Position numbers and translations under genes: made by a program. This document shows positions 43,351 to 54,042 of a DNA stretch of 64,000 nucleotides, one piece after another. Origin of the DNA: Candidatus Burkholderia humilis (lineage in GTDB: Bacteria > Pseudomonadota > Gammaproteobacteria > Burkholderiales > Burkholderiaceae); NCBI GenBank assembly GCA_001184405.1, contig LFMX01000016.1:1-64000 (forward strand), written 5' to 3'. The notes below the pieces were generated by a model. That model did not search any database. It saw nothing but the letters and a program-made list of their open reading frames with translations, and was not told the origin of the DNA. Numbering within the stretch: the stretch's first letter is position 1; every line of letters starts with the position of its first letter.

Positions 43351-44001
43351 ATGAAAAAAATCGTCATTCTGATCTCCGGACGTGGGAGCAATATGGAGGC
43401 CGTCGTGCGTGCTTGCGCGCGCGAAGGCTGGCCGGCTCGCGTCTGCGCGGTCATTTCAAACCGGCCGGATGCCGCCGGGCTTGGCTTTGCGCAGGCGAAC
43501 GGCATCGAAACGAAAGTGGTGGATCATCGTGAATTCGGTGGCCGCGAAGTGTTCGATGCGCAACTCGCGCGCGAGATCGATCGCTTCGAGCCGGATCTCG
43601 TCGTGCTGGCGGGCTTCATGCGCGTCTTGACCGATGCGTTCGTCGAGCGTTACGCGGGCCGCATGATCAACGTGCATCCGTCGCTGCTGCCGTGTTTTCC
43701 GGGACTGCGCACGCATCAGCAGGCGCTCGATGCCGGCACGCGCGTGCATGGCGCGACCGTGCATTTCGTCACGCCGACGCTGGATCACGGGCCGATCGTC
43801 GCGCAAGGCGCGGTGCCGGTCATCGCCGGCGACGACGCCGACGCGCTCGCCGCGCGCGTGCTGCAAGTGGAACACATCATTTACCCGCGCGCGGTGCGCT
43901 GGTTTATCGAAGGGCGTTTATTGATAGAGGGCGAACGTGTCGCCCTCACGCCGTCTGGGCCTCAATGGCTCTTTGCCGACATTGCCGGGGAGGGCGCATG
44001 A
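43351..44001 (+). CDS. purN: Phosphoribosylglycinamide formyltransferase
   Basis: 216 residues: KKIVILISGRGSNMEAVVRA (phosphate loop), MINVHPSLLPCFPGLRTHQQ with the catalytic Asn-His pair, and FVTPTLDHGPIVAQGAVPVI with the catalytic Asp. It formylates GAR with 10-formyl-THF in purine synthesis. Its stop overlaps the start of the rRNA methyltransferase by 4 bp. Intact. Confidence 0.95.
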   Translation: MKKIVILISGRGSNMEAVVRACAREGWPARVCAVISNRPDAAGLGFAQANGIETKVVDHREFGGREVFDAQLAREIDRFEPDLVVLAGFMRVLTDAFVERYAGRMINVHPSLLPCFPGLRTHQQALDAGTRVHGATVHFVTPTLDHGPIVAQGAVPVIAGDDADALAARVLQVEHIIYPRAVRWFIEGRLLIEGERVALTPSGPQWLFADIAGEGA

Positions 44002-45299
44002 GGCTGCATGGATTTCTGATCGGACAAACCGAAACTTTGCTGGCGGACGTACTGCGTTTTGCCGGTCCCGCCGATGCCGCGACGAGCCGCTTTTTCCGCG
44101 CGCATCCGAAGCTCGGCCATGGCGAGCGCGGCGTGATCGCGGAAGCGGTGTTTGCCGTGCTGCGCCGGAAAATGGAGTTTTCGCATCTCGCGGAAAGCGG
44201 TTCGGGCAATCAGGCGCGGCGTCTCGCGCTGCTCGGTTTGATGCAGACGGCCGGTCTCACGGCGCTGAAAAACTTCGTTTCCGCCGATGAACATCAGTGG
44301 CTCGCGCAGGTGTCGAAAATCGATCCGGCGAGCTTGCCGGTGCGCGTGCGCACCAATTTGCCCCAATGGATCTACGACGCGCTCGCTAAGCGTTTCGAGC
44401 CGGAAGAACTGGCGCAACTTGCCACCGCGCTGAACTATCCCGCGCCGCTCGATCTGCGTTCGAACCCGATCAAGGCGCCGCGCGAAGTCGTGCTGAAGTC
44501 GCTGACCGAAGCGGGCATCGATGCGGGCGAAATGCCGTTCGCGCCGTCCGGCATCCGTGTGGACGGCAAGCCGGCGCTGACGCGTCTCGCGCCGTTCCAG
44601 GAAGGCTGGATCGAAGTGCAGGACGAAGGCAGCCAGCTTTTGTGCTCGCTGATGGCGCCGCGCCGTGGCGAGATGATCGTCGACTTTTGCGCGGGCGCGG
44701 GTGGCAAGACGCTCGCACTCGGCGCGATGATGCGCTCCACCGGCCGTCTGTACGCGTTCGACGTGTCGGATCAGCGATTGGCGAAGCTCAAACCGCGTCT
44801 CGCGCGTAGCGGTCTGTCGAATGTGAATCCGGTGTTGATCGACAGCGAACACGACGCCAAGATCAAGCGCCTCGCGGGCAAGATCGACCGCGTGCTCGTC
44901 GATGCCCCGTGCTCCGGGCTCGGCACGCTGCGTCGCAATCCGGATTTGAAGTGGCGTCAGTCGTCGCAATCGGTTGCGGAACTCACGCCCAAACAGTTGT
45001 CGATTCTGACGAGCGCCGCGCGTCTGGTGAAATCCGGCGGCCGCCTCGTCTACGCGACCTGCTCGATGCTCGAAGCGGAAAATGAAGCGGTGGTCGCGCA
45101 ATTCCTGGAGACGCATCCGAACTTCCGCGTCGTGCCCGCGCGCGACGTGCTGGCGGAACAGCGCATCGATCTGGATACGGGCGGGTATTTGTCGCTGTGG
45201 CCGCACAAGCACGGCACGGACGGCTTTTTCGCGGCCGTGCTGGAGCGCGTGCCGGATGCATCGAAGGCTAAAAAAGAAGCCGAACAACCCGCAGAGTGA
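43998..45299 (+). CDS. RsmB/NOP-family rRNA m5C methyltransferase
   Basis: 433 residues. SAM-binding motif MIVDFCAGAGGKTLALGAMM; the two catalytic cysteines are in VLVDAPCSGLGTLRRNPDLK and VYATCSMLEAENEAVVAQFL. The N-terminal third is a weakly NusB-like helical part. The family methylates C5 of a cytosine, usually in 16S rRNA. In Burkholderiales this gene commonly follows purN. It starts inside the purN stop (ATGA) and ends one base into the mscS start. Target position not assigned, so no symbol is given. Confidence 0.87.
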   Translation: MRLHGFLIGQTETLLADVLRFAGPADAATSRFFRAHPKLGHGERGVIAEAVFAVLRRKMEFSHLAESGSGNQARRLALLGLMQTAGLTALKNFVSADEHQWLAQVSKIDPASLPVRVRTNLPQWIYDALAKRFEPEELAQLATALNYPAPLDLRSNPIKAPREVVLKSLTEAGIDAGEMPFAPSGIRVDGKPALTRLAPFQEGWIEVQDEGSQLLCSLMAPRRGEMIVDFCAGAGGKTLALGAMMRSTGRLYAFDVSDQRLAKLKPRLARSGLSNVNPVLIDSEHDAKIKRLAGKIDRVLVDAPCSGLGTLRRNPDLKWRQSSQSVAELTPKQLSILTSAARLVKSGGRLVYATCSMLEAENEAVVAQFLETHPNFRVVPARDVLAEQRIDLDTGGYLSLWPHKHGTDGFFAAVLERVPDASKAKKEAEQPAE

Positions 45300-46716
45300 T
45301 GCCGAACCGCTTCCTCGCCCAGCTCACCGCACGGCTCAGCCACGATTTCGGCGAGCCGGAGGTGATCTGGCAGGTCGCGGTGCTGATCGGGCTTCTCGTG
45401 GTCGCGTGGTTTTGTGCGCGCGTGCTGCGCAAAAAGCTCGACGCGCGCCGTCAGTCGCGGTTCGAAGCCGTGCATTTCGGTGCGGAAAGCCTCAACAAGG
45501 CGCTGTTTCCGCTGCTCGGCACGGTCTTCGTGACGATCGTGCAGGTTCGCTTGCGCCGTTCATCTACACGGCGTTTTTGCGGCTCGCGCTGGTGCCGCTG
45601 CTCGGCATCACCGTGATTTACATGATGTTTTACGGCGCGCGGCGGGTGTTTTCGCGCGGCGGCACGGAGCATGAAGCGGGCGCGCTGCTGTTTCTATTCG
45701 AGAAAATCGTCACGGCGATCGTCTGGATCGTGATGATTCTCACCGTGATGGGCGTGCGGGACGATTTCATGCGCTGGAGTGTGCGTTTCAACTTCGCTAA
45801 CGCGCACATGACGCTGTTGTCGCTCGCGTCCGGCGTGCTGTGGGTGTGCGTGACGCTGATCGTCGCGATGTGGGCGGGCGCCTTGCTCGACGAACGCCTG
45901 ATGCGAACCTGAAAGTGGTGCTCGCACGCGTGGCCCGCGCGGCGATGATTCTCGCGGTGATTCTTGTGAGTTTGTCGATCGTCGGCATCGACATTACGGT
46001 GTTGGGCGTGTTCGGCGGCGCGCTGGGCGTCGGGCTGGGCTTCGGCTTGCAGAAAATCGCAAAGCAATTACGTGTCGGGCTTCATCATTCTGCTCGACCG
46101 CTCGCTGCGGCTGGGCGACATGATCAGCGTGAGCGGCAGTCAGGGCACCGTCACGCAGATTCGCACGCGCTATACGGTCGTGCGCGGGCTGGACGGCATT
46201 GAAACGCTGATTCCGAACGAAAAGCTGATCACCGATGTCGTGCAGAACCACTCGTCGTTTCTCACGCGCGGGAACGCGAAGATTGCCGTCCAGGTGGGTT
46301 ATCGCAGCAACGTGGAACGCGCAATGCAGCTTCTCGTCGAAGCGACTCAGGGTGTCGATCGCGTGCTGCAGGATCCGGCGCCCGCGGCGCTTCTGGCGAG
46401 TTTCGGTGCGGACGGCATTAATCTTGAGCTGAGTTTTTGGATCGAGGATGCCGCCAGAGGCACGGGCGGCGTAAAGTCGCAGGTCAACCGCGCCGTTTGG
46501 CAGTTATTCTGCGCCAACGGCATTGAAATTCCGTACGCGCAACGCGAGATACGGATTGTCGACGGCATCGCCCGGCCGGATACCGACTCGGTACTAAGCC
46601 GAGAACCGGGGCGAGAACGCTGCTCCGGCAGCCTGAGCGACCGCCTGGCGGCTCAATCTTTCGATTTGGGCCACGATTCCACATCAATTCGGGGCGTGAG
46701 ATTTTTCTTATTTTGA
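45299..46716 (+). pseudogene. MscS-family mechanosensitive channel, three frameshifts
   Basis: Pieces in successive frames: FLAQLTARLSHDFGEPEVIW to LFPLLGTVFVTIVQ; APFIYTAFLRLALVPLLGIT to LIVAMWAGALLDERLM; NLKVVLARVARAAMILAVIL to GVGLGFGLQKIA, the MscS pore helix; then SGFIILLDRSLRLGDMISVS to GTVTQIRTRYTVVRGLDGIE, the beta domain. Breaks near 45545, 45908 (about 4 nt lost in M-D-A-N-L) and 46066 (one extra A before S-N-Y-V). The C-terminus past EIRIVDGIAR looks abnormal too. Osmotic safety valves are dispensable in a constant host environment. Confidence 0.86.
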
Positions 46717-46877
46717 TAGGATTAAAAAAATTTCACCTTTAGGACAAGGACTTGGAACACATGCAGTAGAATGCGATCGAACTCGTGCATATAGCTTTCA
46801 GGTGCATAACAAGCTGTCCTGGGTCAAGTTTAACCGGTCTTTTTTCCCGAATTTCACAGCTACACAGGTAAATTGCC

Positions 46878-48074
46878 TTGCTGAATTCTTCTCTCGATTT
46901 CCTCTCCAACGGATTGCTGAACTGGTCCTGGTGGCAGATTGTCCTCTTCACGCTCGCGATGACGCACGTCACGATCGCCGGCGTCACGATCTATCTGCAC
47001 CGTTGCCAGGCGCATCGCGCGCTGGACCTGCATCCGATCGCGAGCCATTTCTTCCGCTTCTGGCTGTGGTCCACCACTGGCATGCTGACCGGCCAGTGGG
47101 CGGCTATTCACCGCAAGCATCACGCGAAGTGCGAGACGGAAGAAGATCCGCACAGCCCGCAGACGCGCGGCATCTGGAAGGTGCTGCTCGAAGGCGCGGA
47201 ACTGTATCGTGCTGAAGCGAAGAACGAAGAAACGCTGCGCAAGTTCAGCCACGGCACGCCGAACGACTGGCTCGAGCGCAATCTGTACACGCGTTATCCG
47301 ATTCTCGGCATCAGCATCATGATGGTCATCGATGTCGCGCTGTTCAGCATCGTCGGTCTGTCGGTCTGGGCCGTGCAGATGATCTGGATTCCGTTCTGGG
47401 CGGCGGGCGTCGTCAATGGTCTCGCGCACTTCTGGGGTTATCGCAACTTCAGCTCGCCGGATGCGTCGACGAACATTTTCCCGCTCGGCATTCTGATCGG
47501 CGGCGAAGAACTGCATAACAACCACCACACGCATGCGACGTCGGCGAAGCTGTCGAGCAAGTGGTACGAGTTCGATATCGGCTGGATGTACATCCGTCTG
47601 ATGTCCGCAGTGGGTCTAGCGAAGGTGAAGAAGCTCGCGCCCACGCCGCGTTTGTCTGAAAGCAAGTCGGTGCTGGATCAGGAAACGCTGCAGGCCGTAC
47701 TGTCGAACCGCTACGAAGTCATGGCGTGTTACGGCAAGGCGCTCAAGCGCGCCTATGCGCAGGAACTGGTGAAGCTGAAGGAAGCCGGTTCGCGCGAGAA
47801 GTATCAACTGATGCACGGCGCGCGCAAGTGGTTCCACAAGGACGAAGACGGCCTGAACGAACCGCAGTGCAAGCAACTGCCGGAACTGTTCTCGGACAAC
47901 CAGAAACTGCGCACGTATATCGAACTGCGCAAGGATCTGGCGGCGATGTGGGATCGGTCGAATGCATCCCGCGAGCAGTTACTGGTGCAGTTGCAGGACT
48001 GGGTGCATCGTGCGGAACAAAGCGGCATCAAGGCGCTGCAAGACTTCGCGCTTCGCCTGCGCCGCTACGCCTGA
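46878..48074 (+). CDS. Acyl-CoA/phospholipid fatty-acid desaturase
   Basis: 398 residues, membrane-bound desaturase with three histidine boxes: YLHRCQAHRALDLH, AAIHRKHHAKCETEEDP and EELHNNHHTHATSAK, plus membrane spans WWQIVLFTLAMTHVTIAGVT and IMMVIDVALFSIVGLSVWAV. It resembles delta-9-type acyl desaturases that introduce a cis double bond. The ~120 residues after the last box are a charged helical tail usual in Burkholderia members. The likely start is TTG at 46878; no ATG/GTG fits better. Followed by a strong terminator. Intact. Confidence 0.87.
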   Translation: MLNSSLDFLSNGLLNWSWWQIVLFTLAMTHVTIAGVTIYLHRCQAHRALDLHPIASHFFRFWLWSTTGMLTGQWAAIHRKHHAKCETEEDPHSPQTRGIWKVLLEGAELYRAEAKNEETLRKFSHGTPNDWLERNLYTRYPILGISIMMVIDVALFSIVGLSVWAVQMIWIPFWAAGVVNGLAHFWGYRNFSSPDASTNIFPLGILIGGEELHNNHHTHATSAKLSSKWYEFDIGWMYIRLMSAVGLAKVKKLAPTPRLSESKSVLDQETLQAVLSNRYEVMACYGKALKRAYAQELVKLKEAGSREKYQLMHGARKWFHKDEDGLNEPQCKQLPELFSDNQKLRTYIELRKDLAAMWDRSNASREQLLVQLQDWVHRAEQSGIKALQDFALRLRRYA

Positions 48075-48107
48075 CGCGCGTAATCTGTTAAAATTTAATG
48101 ACGTCAC

Positions 48108-48137
48108 AAGACCCCGCTCTGGCGGGGTCTTTGTTTT
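48108..48137 (+). terminator. Rho-independent terminator after desaturase
   Basis: 10-bp perfect stem (48108-48117 with 48122-48131), tetraloop-size loop and T-rich tail. Confidence 0.92.
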
Positions 48138-48194
48138 TGGCGGCCGATTTTCGCGTGATGTTTGTGCTTCAGGAAAAGCAGGGGACAGGGACAC

Positions 48195-49322
48195 ATGGAA
48201 GCGATCAGGAGCGTCGAGTATGACCGGCCGCAAGGCCTGACGTGCGGAGTGGGCGAGGCGTGGGCGCGGGTGCCGGACGCGCCATCGGCGGAGCGAAAGC
48301 GTGAGTTGAAGGCGCGCATTCGTTCGTTGCTCGAGCGCGAGAAAGCGGTGCTCGTCGCGCACTATTATGTCGATGCCGAACTGCAGGAACTCGCCGATGA
48401 AACCGGCGGCTGCGTCGCCGATTCGCTCGAAATGGCGCGCTTCGGGCGCGATCACGACGCACAGACGCTGGTCGTCGCGGGCGTGCGCTTCATGGGCGAG
48501 ACGGCGAAGATCCTGAGCCCGAACAAGCGCATTCTGATACCCGATCTCGACGCGACCTGTTCGCTCGACTTAGGCTGCCCGGCCGACGAATTCTCCGCTT
48601 TCTGCGATGCCCATCCCGATCGCACCGTCGTCGTCTACGCGAACACGAGCGCGGCGGTGAAGGCGCGCGCGGACTGGATGGTGACGTCATCGATCGGGCT
48701 GGTAATCGTGGCCGATCTGCACGCGCGCGGCGAAAAGATTCTGTGGGCACCGGACCGGCACTTGGGCAGCTACATCCAGAAAAAGACTGGCGCGGACATG
48801 CTGATGTGGCAGGGTTCGTGTCTCGTGCACGACGAGTTCAAAGGCATCGAACTGGATTTGCTGCGCGCGGAAAACCCCGACGCGAAGATTCTCGTGCATC
48901 CGGAATCGCCGGAAGCGGTGGTGAAACTCGCGGATGTCGTCGGCTCGACTACTCAGCTTATCGACGCCGCCGTGAAGCTCGATGCGAAGCGCTTTATCGT
49001 CGCCACCGATCTCGGCATTCTGCACAAGATGCAGCTCGCCGCGCCCGGCAAGACGTTCATCGCGGCGCCGACCGCCGGCAACAGCGCGACCTGCAAGAGC
49101 TGCGCGCATTGCCCGTGGATGGCGATGAACGGCCTCGCCAATCTCGCCGACGTGCTCGAGCGCGGTCACAACGAAATTCATGTCGATGCGGCTATCGGCG
49201 AACGCGCGCGCGTGCCGATCGATCGCATGCTCGACTTCGCCGCGCGTCATAAAAAGCGTGTGCAGGCAAGCGGCGATCTTGCCAAGGACAGCGCGCTGTT
49301 CACGAACATTGGAGCCGCCTGA
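48195..49322 (+). CDS. nadA: Quinolinate synthase
   Basis: 375 residues. Cysteine ligands of the [4Fe-4S] cluster lie in [35 protein letters not shown] and [40 protein letters not shown] is the N-terminal signature. NadA condenses iminoaspartate (from NadB) with dihydroxyacetone phosphate. The start ATG at 48195 is taken as [10 protein letters not shown]; an upstream in-frame ATG at 48162 has no family support. It overlaps nadC by one base. Intact. Confidence 0.95.
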   Translation: MEAIRSVEYDRPQGLTCGVGEAWARVPDAPSAERKRELKARIRSLLEREKAVLVAHYYVDAELQELADETGGCVADSLEMARFGRDHDAQTLVVAGVRFMGETAKILSPNKRILIPDLDATCSLDLGCPADEFSAFCDAHPDRTVVVYANTSAAVKARADWMVTSSIGLVIVADLHARGEKILWAPDRHLGSYIQKKTGADMLMWQGSCLVHDEFKGIELDLLRAENPDAKILVHPESPEAVVKLADVVGSTTQLIDAAVKLDAKRFIVATDLGILHKMQLAAPGKTFIAAPTAGNSATCKSCAHCPWMAMNGLANLADVLERGHNEIHVDAAIGERARVPIDRMLDFAARHKKRVQASGDLAKDSALFTNIGAA

Positions 49323-50185
49323 TGAGCACTTTCGAAGAAGTGCGACGGCAGTACGGCGAAGCGTTTGATGCCGCGCTCGCACGCAATGTCGTCGATGCGC
49401 TGGAGGAAGACGTCGGCAGCGGCGATCACACCGGGCGTCTCGTGCCGGCGGACGCGCGTCGTACGGCGCGCATCATCGTGCGCGAGGACGCGGTGCTGTG
49501 CGGCGCGCAGTGGTTCGATGAAGTGATGCGTTGCGTGGACCCGTCGATCGAAGTGGAGTGGAAGTATCGCGACGGCGATCGCATGACGGCGGATTCGGTC
49601 GTCGTGATGCTGCACGGTCCCGCACGGTCGCTGCTTACCGCCGAGCGCAACGGCCTGAACTTCGTGCAACTGCTGTCGGGCGTGGCCACGGCGACGCGCC
49701 GTTATGTCGATGCGATCGAAGGCACGCGCGCACGCATTCTCGATACGCGTAAAACGCTGCCCGGCCTGCGCCTCGCGCAGAAATACGCGGTGCGCGTAGG
49801 TGGCGGCGCGAACCAGCGGCTCGCGCTCTACGACGGCATTCTGATCAAGGAAAATCACATCGCGGCGGCAGGCGGCGTGGGCGCGACTATGGACGCGGCC
49901 ATTGCGCTGAATGCGGGCGTGACCATTCAGATCGAAGTGGAAACGCTGGAACAACTGGAAACGGCGTTGGCGCATCGCGCGGAATCCGTTTTGCTCGATA
50001 ACTTCATGCTCGACATGATGCGTGATGCCGTGCGCATCACGGCCGGGCGCGCATTGCTCGAAGTCTCCGGCGGCGTGAATTTCGACACGGTGCGCGCGAT
50101 CGCGGAAACCGGCGTCGATCGCATTTCCATCGGCGCACTCACGAAAGACGTGCGCGCGACGGATTTCTCCATGCGCCTGATTTAG
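49322..50185 (+). CDS. nadC: Nicotinate-nucleotide pyrophosphorylase (quinolinate phosphoribosyltransferase)
   Basis: 287 residues: [60 protein letters not shown] and [20 protein letters not shown] are the full set of family motifs. Converts quinolinate and PRPP to nicotinate mononucleotide. Its start overlaps nadA, and its stop overlaps the convergent nadB stop by 4 bp. Intact. Confidence 0.95.
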   Translation: MSTFEEVRRQYGEAFDAALARNVVDALEEDVGSGDHTGRLVPADARRTARIIVREDAVLCGAQWFDEVMRCVDPSIEVEWKYRDGDRMTADSVVVMLHGPARSLLTAERNGLNFVQLLSGVATATRRYVDAIEGTRARILDTRKTLPGLRLAQKYAVRVGGGANQRLALYDGILIKENHIAAAGGVGATMDAAIALNAGVTIQIEVETLEQLETALAHRAESVLLDNFMLDMMRDAVRITAGRALLEVSGGVNFDTVRAIAETGVDRISIGALTKDVRATDFSMRLI

Positions 50186-51780
50186 ATCGTCGTTCGATGC
50201 GCGGCCGGCGGCATCAACACCGTCGGCAGCGCTTTGGGCAGCGTCTCGGGCCAGTCGCGGCTGTAGTGCAGGCCGCGGCTTTCGCGCCGCGAGCACGCGC
50301 TTTCCACGATCAGCGACGCCACATCGACGAGATTGCGCAGTTCCAGCAGATCGCGGTTCACCTTGAAGTTCGCGTAGTACTCGTGGATTTCGTCGCGCAA
50401 GAGCGCAATCCGATGCTGCGCGCGCGCGAGCCGCTTATCCGTTCGGACGATGCCCACGTAATTCCACATCAGCCGCCGCAACTCGTCCCAGTTGTGCGCG
50501 ACGACCACTTCCTCGTCCTGATCGGACACGCGGCTTTCGTCCCAATCGGGCAACTTGGCGTGACAGCCGTTCGAAAAACCGTCCGCTTCGATCGCTTGCG
50601 CCACCGCGCGCCCGACCACGAGACATTCGAGCAGCGAATTGCTGGCCAGCCGGTTCGCGCCGTGCAAACCGGTGTACGACGTTTCCCCGACCGCATACAG
50701 GCCCGGCCGATCCGTGCGCCCTGCGAGGTCCGTCACCACGCCACCGCACGTGTAATGCGCGGCGGGCACGACCGGAATCGGCTCCTTGGCAATGTCGATA
50801 CCGAACTCGCGGCAGCGCGCGAGAATCGTTGGGAAATGCTCTTCGAGGAACGCGCGCGGCTGATGGCTGATATCGAGATAAACGCAATCGATGCCGCGCT
50901 TCTTGATCTCGAAGTCGATCGCGCGCGCGACGATATCGCGCGACGCGAGTTCGGCGCGCTCATCGTACGCGGGCATGAAGCGCGTGCCGTCGGGCAGGCG
51001 CAGCACGCCGGCTTCGCCGCGCACGGCTTCGGAAATCAGGAACGACTTGGCGTACGGATGGAACAGACACGTCGGATGGAACTGGATGAACTCCATATTC
51101 GCGACGCGGCATCCGGCGCGCCAGGCCATCGCGATGCCGTCGCCGGTCGCGGTGTCGGGATTCGTCGTGTAGAGATAGACCTTGCCCGCGCCGCCGGTCG
51201 CGAGCACCGTGTGCGGCGCCTGAATGGTCACGGTGCGGCCGCTGGCGATATCGAGCGCATACAGCCCATGACAGCGATGTCCGGGCAAACCGAGCCGGTC
51301 GGACGTGATCAGATCGATCGCGTAGTGATCTTCCAGCACGGTGATATTCGGATGCCAGCGCACGCGTTCCGCGAGCGTGGTGACGACGGCGTGGCCAGTG
51401 ACATCGGCTGCATGGATGATGCGGCGGTGGCTATGACCGCCTTCGCGCGTCAGATGAAAGCCCAGCTCGGCTTTGACATCGCGCGTGAAGGGCACGCCTT
51501 CGTCGATCAGCCATTCGATCGCCGCGCGCCCGTTCTCGACGATAAACCGCGTCGCGGCTTCATCGCACAGGCCGCCGCCCGCGACGAGCGTGTCGCCCAC
51601 GTGTTCGTCGATGCTGTCGCCCGAATCGAGCACCGCCGCGATGCCGCCTTGCGCCCAGTCGCTCGCGCCGACGCTCACCGAGCGCTTCGCGAGAATCACG
51701 ACGTGCCGCGTCTCCGCCAGGTTCAGTGCGACGCTCAGGCCCGCGAGCCCGCTGCCAACGATCGCTACATCGAAATTCAT
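50182..51780 (-). CDS. nadB: L-aspartate oxidase
   Basis: 532 residues: N-terminal FAD motif [70 protein letters not shown] and [20 protein letters not shown], with the helical C-terminal domain. It oxidises aspartate to iminoaspartate, the first step of NAD synthesis; NadA and NadC are encoded convergently next door, so the complete quinolinate route is intact in this window. Start at 51780 chosen by homology; the open frame upstream is not conserved. Confidence 0.95.
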   Translation of the reverse strand: MNFDVAIVGSGLAGLSVALNLAETRHVVILAKRSVSVGASDWAQGGIAAVLDSGDSIDEHVGDTLVAGGGLCDEAATRFIVENGRAAIEWLIDEGVPFTRDVKAELGFHLTREGGHSHRRIIHAADVTGHAVVTTLAERVRWHPNITVLEDHYAIDLITSDRLGLPGHRCHGLYALDIASGRTVTIQAPHTVLATGGAGKVYLYTTNPDTATGDGIAMAWRAGCRVANMEFIQFHPTCLFHPYAKSFLISEAVRGEAGVLRLPDGTRFMPAYDERAELASRDIVARAIDFEIKKRGIDCVYLDISHQPRAFLEEHFPTILARCREFGIDIAKEPIPVVPAAHYTCGGVVTDLAGRTDRPGLYAVGETSYTGLHGANRLASNSLLECLVVGRAVAQAIEADGFSNGCHAKLPDWDESRVSDQDEEVVVAHNWDELRRLMWNYVGIVRTDKRLARAQHRIALLRDEIHEYYANFKVNRDLLELRNLVDVASLIVESACSRRESRGLHYSRDWPETLPKALPTVLMPPAAHRTTI

Positions 51781-51946
51781 GCTGCCGATTCTCCGTCTGT
51801 ATTCTCGTTGTGCGCCTTCCGATGCCGTGCCGAAAGGCAATGAACTGGTAAGCATACCCCGCGCGAATATCGAGGGACAGGAAAAACCCGCGTACGGTCG
51901 TGTGAAAAGCGTGTGAAATACGGGTGGAAAACGCGGCCGATAAGAC

Positions 51947-51984
51947 AAAAAGCCCCGCAAGTTTTGAAGCTTGCGGGGCTTTTT
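51947..51984. terminator. Bidirectional rho-independent terminator after rpmG
   Basis: Long perfect stem with A-run on one side and T-run on the other, between the nadB upstream region and the rpmG stop at 52022. Main role is to end the rpmB-rpmG transcript on the minus strand. Confidence 0.9.
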
Positions 51985-52021
51985 GCTGTCTTCGCTACTA
52001 CAGGCTGCTCAATATCAAGAT

Positions 52022-52189
52022 TTACTTGATCTTGGTTTCCTTGTAGTCAACATGCTTGCGGGCGATCGGATCAAATTTCTTGATCAGCATCTTTTCCGGC
52101 ATGTTGCGCTTGTTCTTGGTGGTCGTGTAGAAGTGACCCGTGCCTGCGGTCGATTCCAGCTTGATCTTGTCGCGTGCGCCTTTGGCCAT
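52022..52189 (-). CDS. rpmG: 50S ribosomal protein L33
   Basis: 55 residues beginning [20 protein letters not shown] and ending [17 protein letters not shown], the proteobacterial L33 without zinc cysteines (C- form; no Cys at all). It follows rpmB by 11 bp in the usual rpmB-rpmG operon and is closed by a strong terminator. Intact. Confidence 0.96.
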   Translation of the reverse strand: MAKGARDKIKLESTAGTGHFYTTTKNKRNMPEKMLIKKFDPIARKHVDYKETKIK

Positions 52190-52200
52190 GTGCGTGCTCC

Positions 52201-52434
52201 TTAGATTTCACCGCGTGCGCGCAGGTCTGCGAGCACGGCGTCAATACCGTTCTTGTCGATCAGGCGCAGGCCGGCGTTCGAGACGCGCAGGCGGACCCAG
52301 CGATTTTTGCTTTCAACGAAGAAACGGCGGTTCTGCAGGTTCGGCAAGAAACGACGCTTGGTCTTGTTGTTTGCGTGGGAAACGTTGTTGCCCGACATCG
52401 AGCCTTTTCCAGTTACTTGGCATACGCGTGCCAT
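52201..52434 (-). CDS. rpmB: 50S ribosomal protein L28
   Basis: 77 residues: [40 protein letters not shown] and the C-terminal [20 protein letters not shown] match L28 exactly in length and sequence. First gene of rpmB-rpmG. Intact. Confidence 0.96.
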   Translation of the reverse strand: MARVCQVTGKGSMSGNNVSHANNKTKRRFLPNLQNRRFFVESKNRWVRLRVSNAGLRLIDKNGIDAVLADLRARGEI

Positions 52435-52648
52435 GAGGACACTCCTAATACACGATTGAGTCCGGGTGAACGCTCGAAGAAAATGTTTTCATTCGATGCC
52501 TCGTTTCACCCGATTGCCGATCGGATGACTTGGCAGCACGGTGATGCCAATGAGGACTACGCGACCTGGAACAGATTGAGAAAAGCAAACGAAAATTATA
52601 GCGAGAAAAATCGAGCAATATCAAGCGTTTTTGCCTTGTGGACGGCCT

Positions 52649-53369
52649 CTACAGCCATCCTTCCCGCGCGAACGAGCAAATTTCGTTCGCGGCGACGACG
52701 AAGTGGCAGCTTCACATCGATGAGTCCGAGCGCGTCCTGCAGCGCCTTCGTCAACTTGCGGTCGCTCGCGCTCGGCTGCACGCCGCCAGACGGATGATTA
52801 TGCGCGACGATCAGCGCTGCCGCATTCAGCGCGAGCGCGCGCCGCACGATTTCGCGCGGATACACCGCCACGCGTGTGAGCGAGCCGTGTGCTTCCTCGC
52901 GGATATCGATCAATTGATTGCGCATGTCCAGATAAAGACACAGAAACACTTCGGACGGCTGCGTGCCGATTTTCAGGCGCAAAAAGTCTTCGACCGCGCC
53001 CGGCGAGTTCAAAAGCGGGCTTTCGCGCGCCTTTTCGGCGAGCATGCGACGGCAGGAGTTCAGAGACGGCCATCAAGGTCGCCGCGCGTGCTTCGCCGAC
53101 GCCGCGTTCGGCCTGCAGCGCATCGGCGGAAGCGTCGAGCAGGGCGCGCAGCGAGCCGAAGCGGCGCAACAACGCGCGGGCGACATCGACGGCGGTCGAG
53201 CTTGGAACGCCTGTGTGCAGGAACAAAGCGAGCAATTCCGCATCCGATAACGACGCGGCGCCGGACTTCAGCAGACGTTCGCGCGGGCGGTCGTTCTAGT
53301 CCCAATCGCGGATCGGTAGGCGGGCGCAAGCGCCGACGCGGGGGCAACCAGCCGCAGTTCGGCGCTCAC
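52649..53369 (-). pseudogene. radC: RadC/JAB-domain protein, at least four lesions
   Basis: GTG start at 53369 with AGGAG upstream, then IRDWD-stop (TAG 53296-53298) in another frame, RPRERLLKSGAASLSDAELL and [37 protein letters not shown], a further shift to [20 protein letters not shown] and the MPN/JAB metal motif [20 protein letters not shown]. Near 52700 another small deletion shifts the end, so the native ending [16 protein letters not shown] (stop 52649) is out of frame. Role of RadC is unclear and it is dispensable. It precedes rpmB as in many proteobacteria. Confidence 0.85.
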
Positions 53370-53584
53370 ATCGCGCGCTCCTGTGATGTTCTGTCGCGTG
53401 CGGCGGCGTATTCTCGCTGGAAACCGGCGGGGCGCCACCAGGCAACTCCGTCTTACAATAGCAGCTTTGGCGTCCGGCCCGATCCGGCGCCACGCGGTTT
53501 CCCGCCTCCCGCCACGAAGCCGCCGCCGAGCGCGTGCAAAATCCGCACGCCGCCCTTCTGACTGAACCGCCACATCCAATACTC

Positions 53585-54040
53585 ATGAGCATCATCGATA
53601 TCTCCGAGGTGAAACCCGGTTCGCACGTCACGCTTCATTACCGGCTTGCATTGGCCGATGGTGCCGACATCGTCAACACCTTCACCGATAAACCCGCGAC
53701 GCTCCTTCTCGGCGCCGGCCAACTTGCGCCGCCGCTGGAGGACATTCTGCTGGGTTTGAAGGTCGGTCACCATTCGACCTTTCGGCTAAATCCGGAAGCA
53801 ACGTTCGGCCCGCGCAACCCGGAGCTGATCCAGCGCGTGTCGCTCGCGACGCTGCGTGAAAACAGCATGATCGGCGAGGATTTTTCTCCGGGCGATCTCG
53901 TCGAATTCAACGCGCCGAACGGCGGACGCCACGCGGGCGTGCTGAAGGAAGTCGGCGAAACGTCGGCGCTCTTCGACTTCAACCACCCGCTCGCGGGCCA
54001 GGCGCTCGACTTCGAAGTGAAAATCATCGGAATTCTGTAA
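53585..54040 (+). CDS. fkpB: FKBP-type peptidyl-prolyl isomerase, SlpA/FkpB type
   Basis: 151 residues: [40 protein letters not shown] and [20 protein letters not shown], with an inserted IF domain typical of SlyD/SlpA chaperone-isomerases but without SlyD's metal-binding tail. Directly precedes ispH by 2 bp, the common fkpB-ispH pair. Start at 53585 is by homology. Intact. Confidence 0.92.
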   Translation: MSIIDISEVKPGSHVTLHYRLALADGADIVNTFTDKPATLLLGAGQLAPPLEDILLGLKVGHHSTFRLNPEATFGPRNPELIQRVSLATLRENSMIGEDFSPGDLVEFNAPNGGRHAGVLKEVGETSALFDFNHPLAGQALDFEVKIIGIL

Positions 54041-54042
54041 CC

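Noticed and set aside
50197-51843. About 550-codon open frame on the plus strand opposite nadB
   Set aside because: nadB is complete on the minus strand with all motifs; the antisense product has no recognisable domain.
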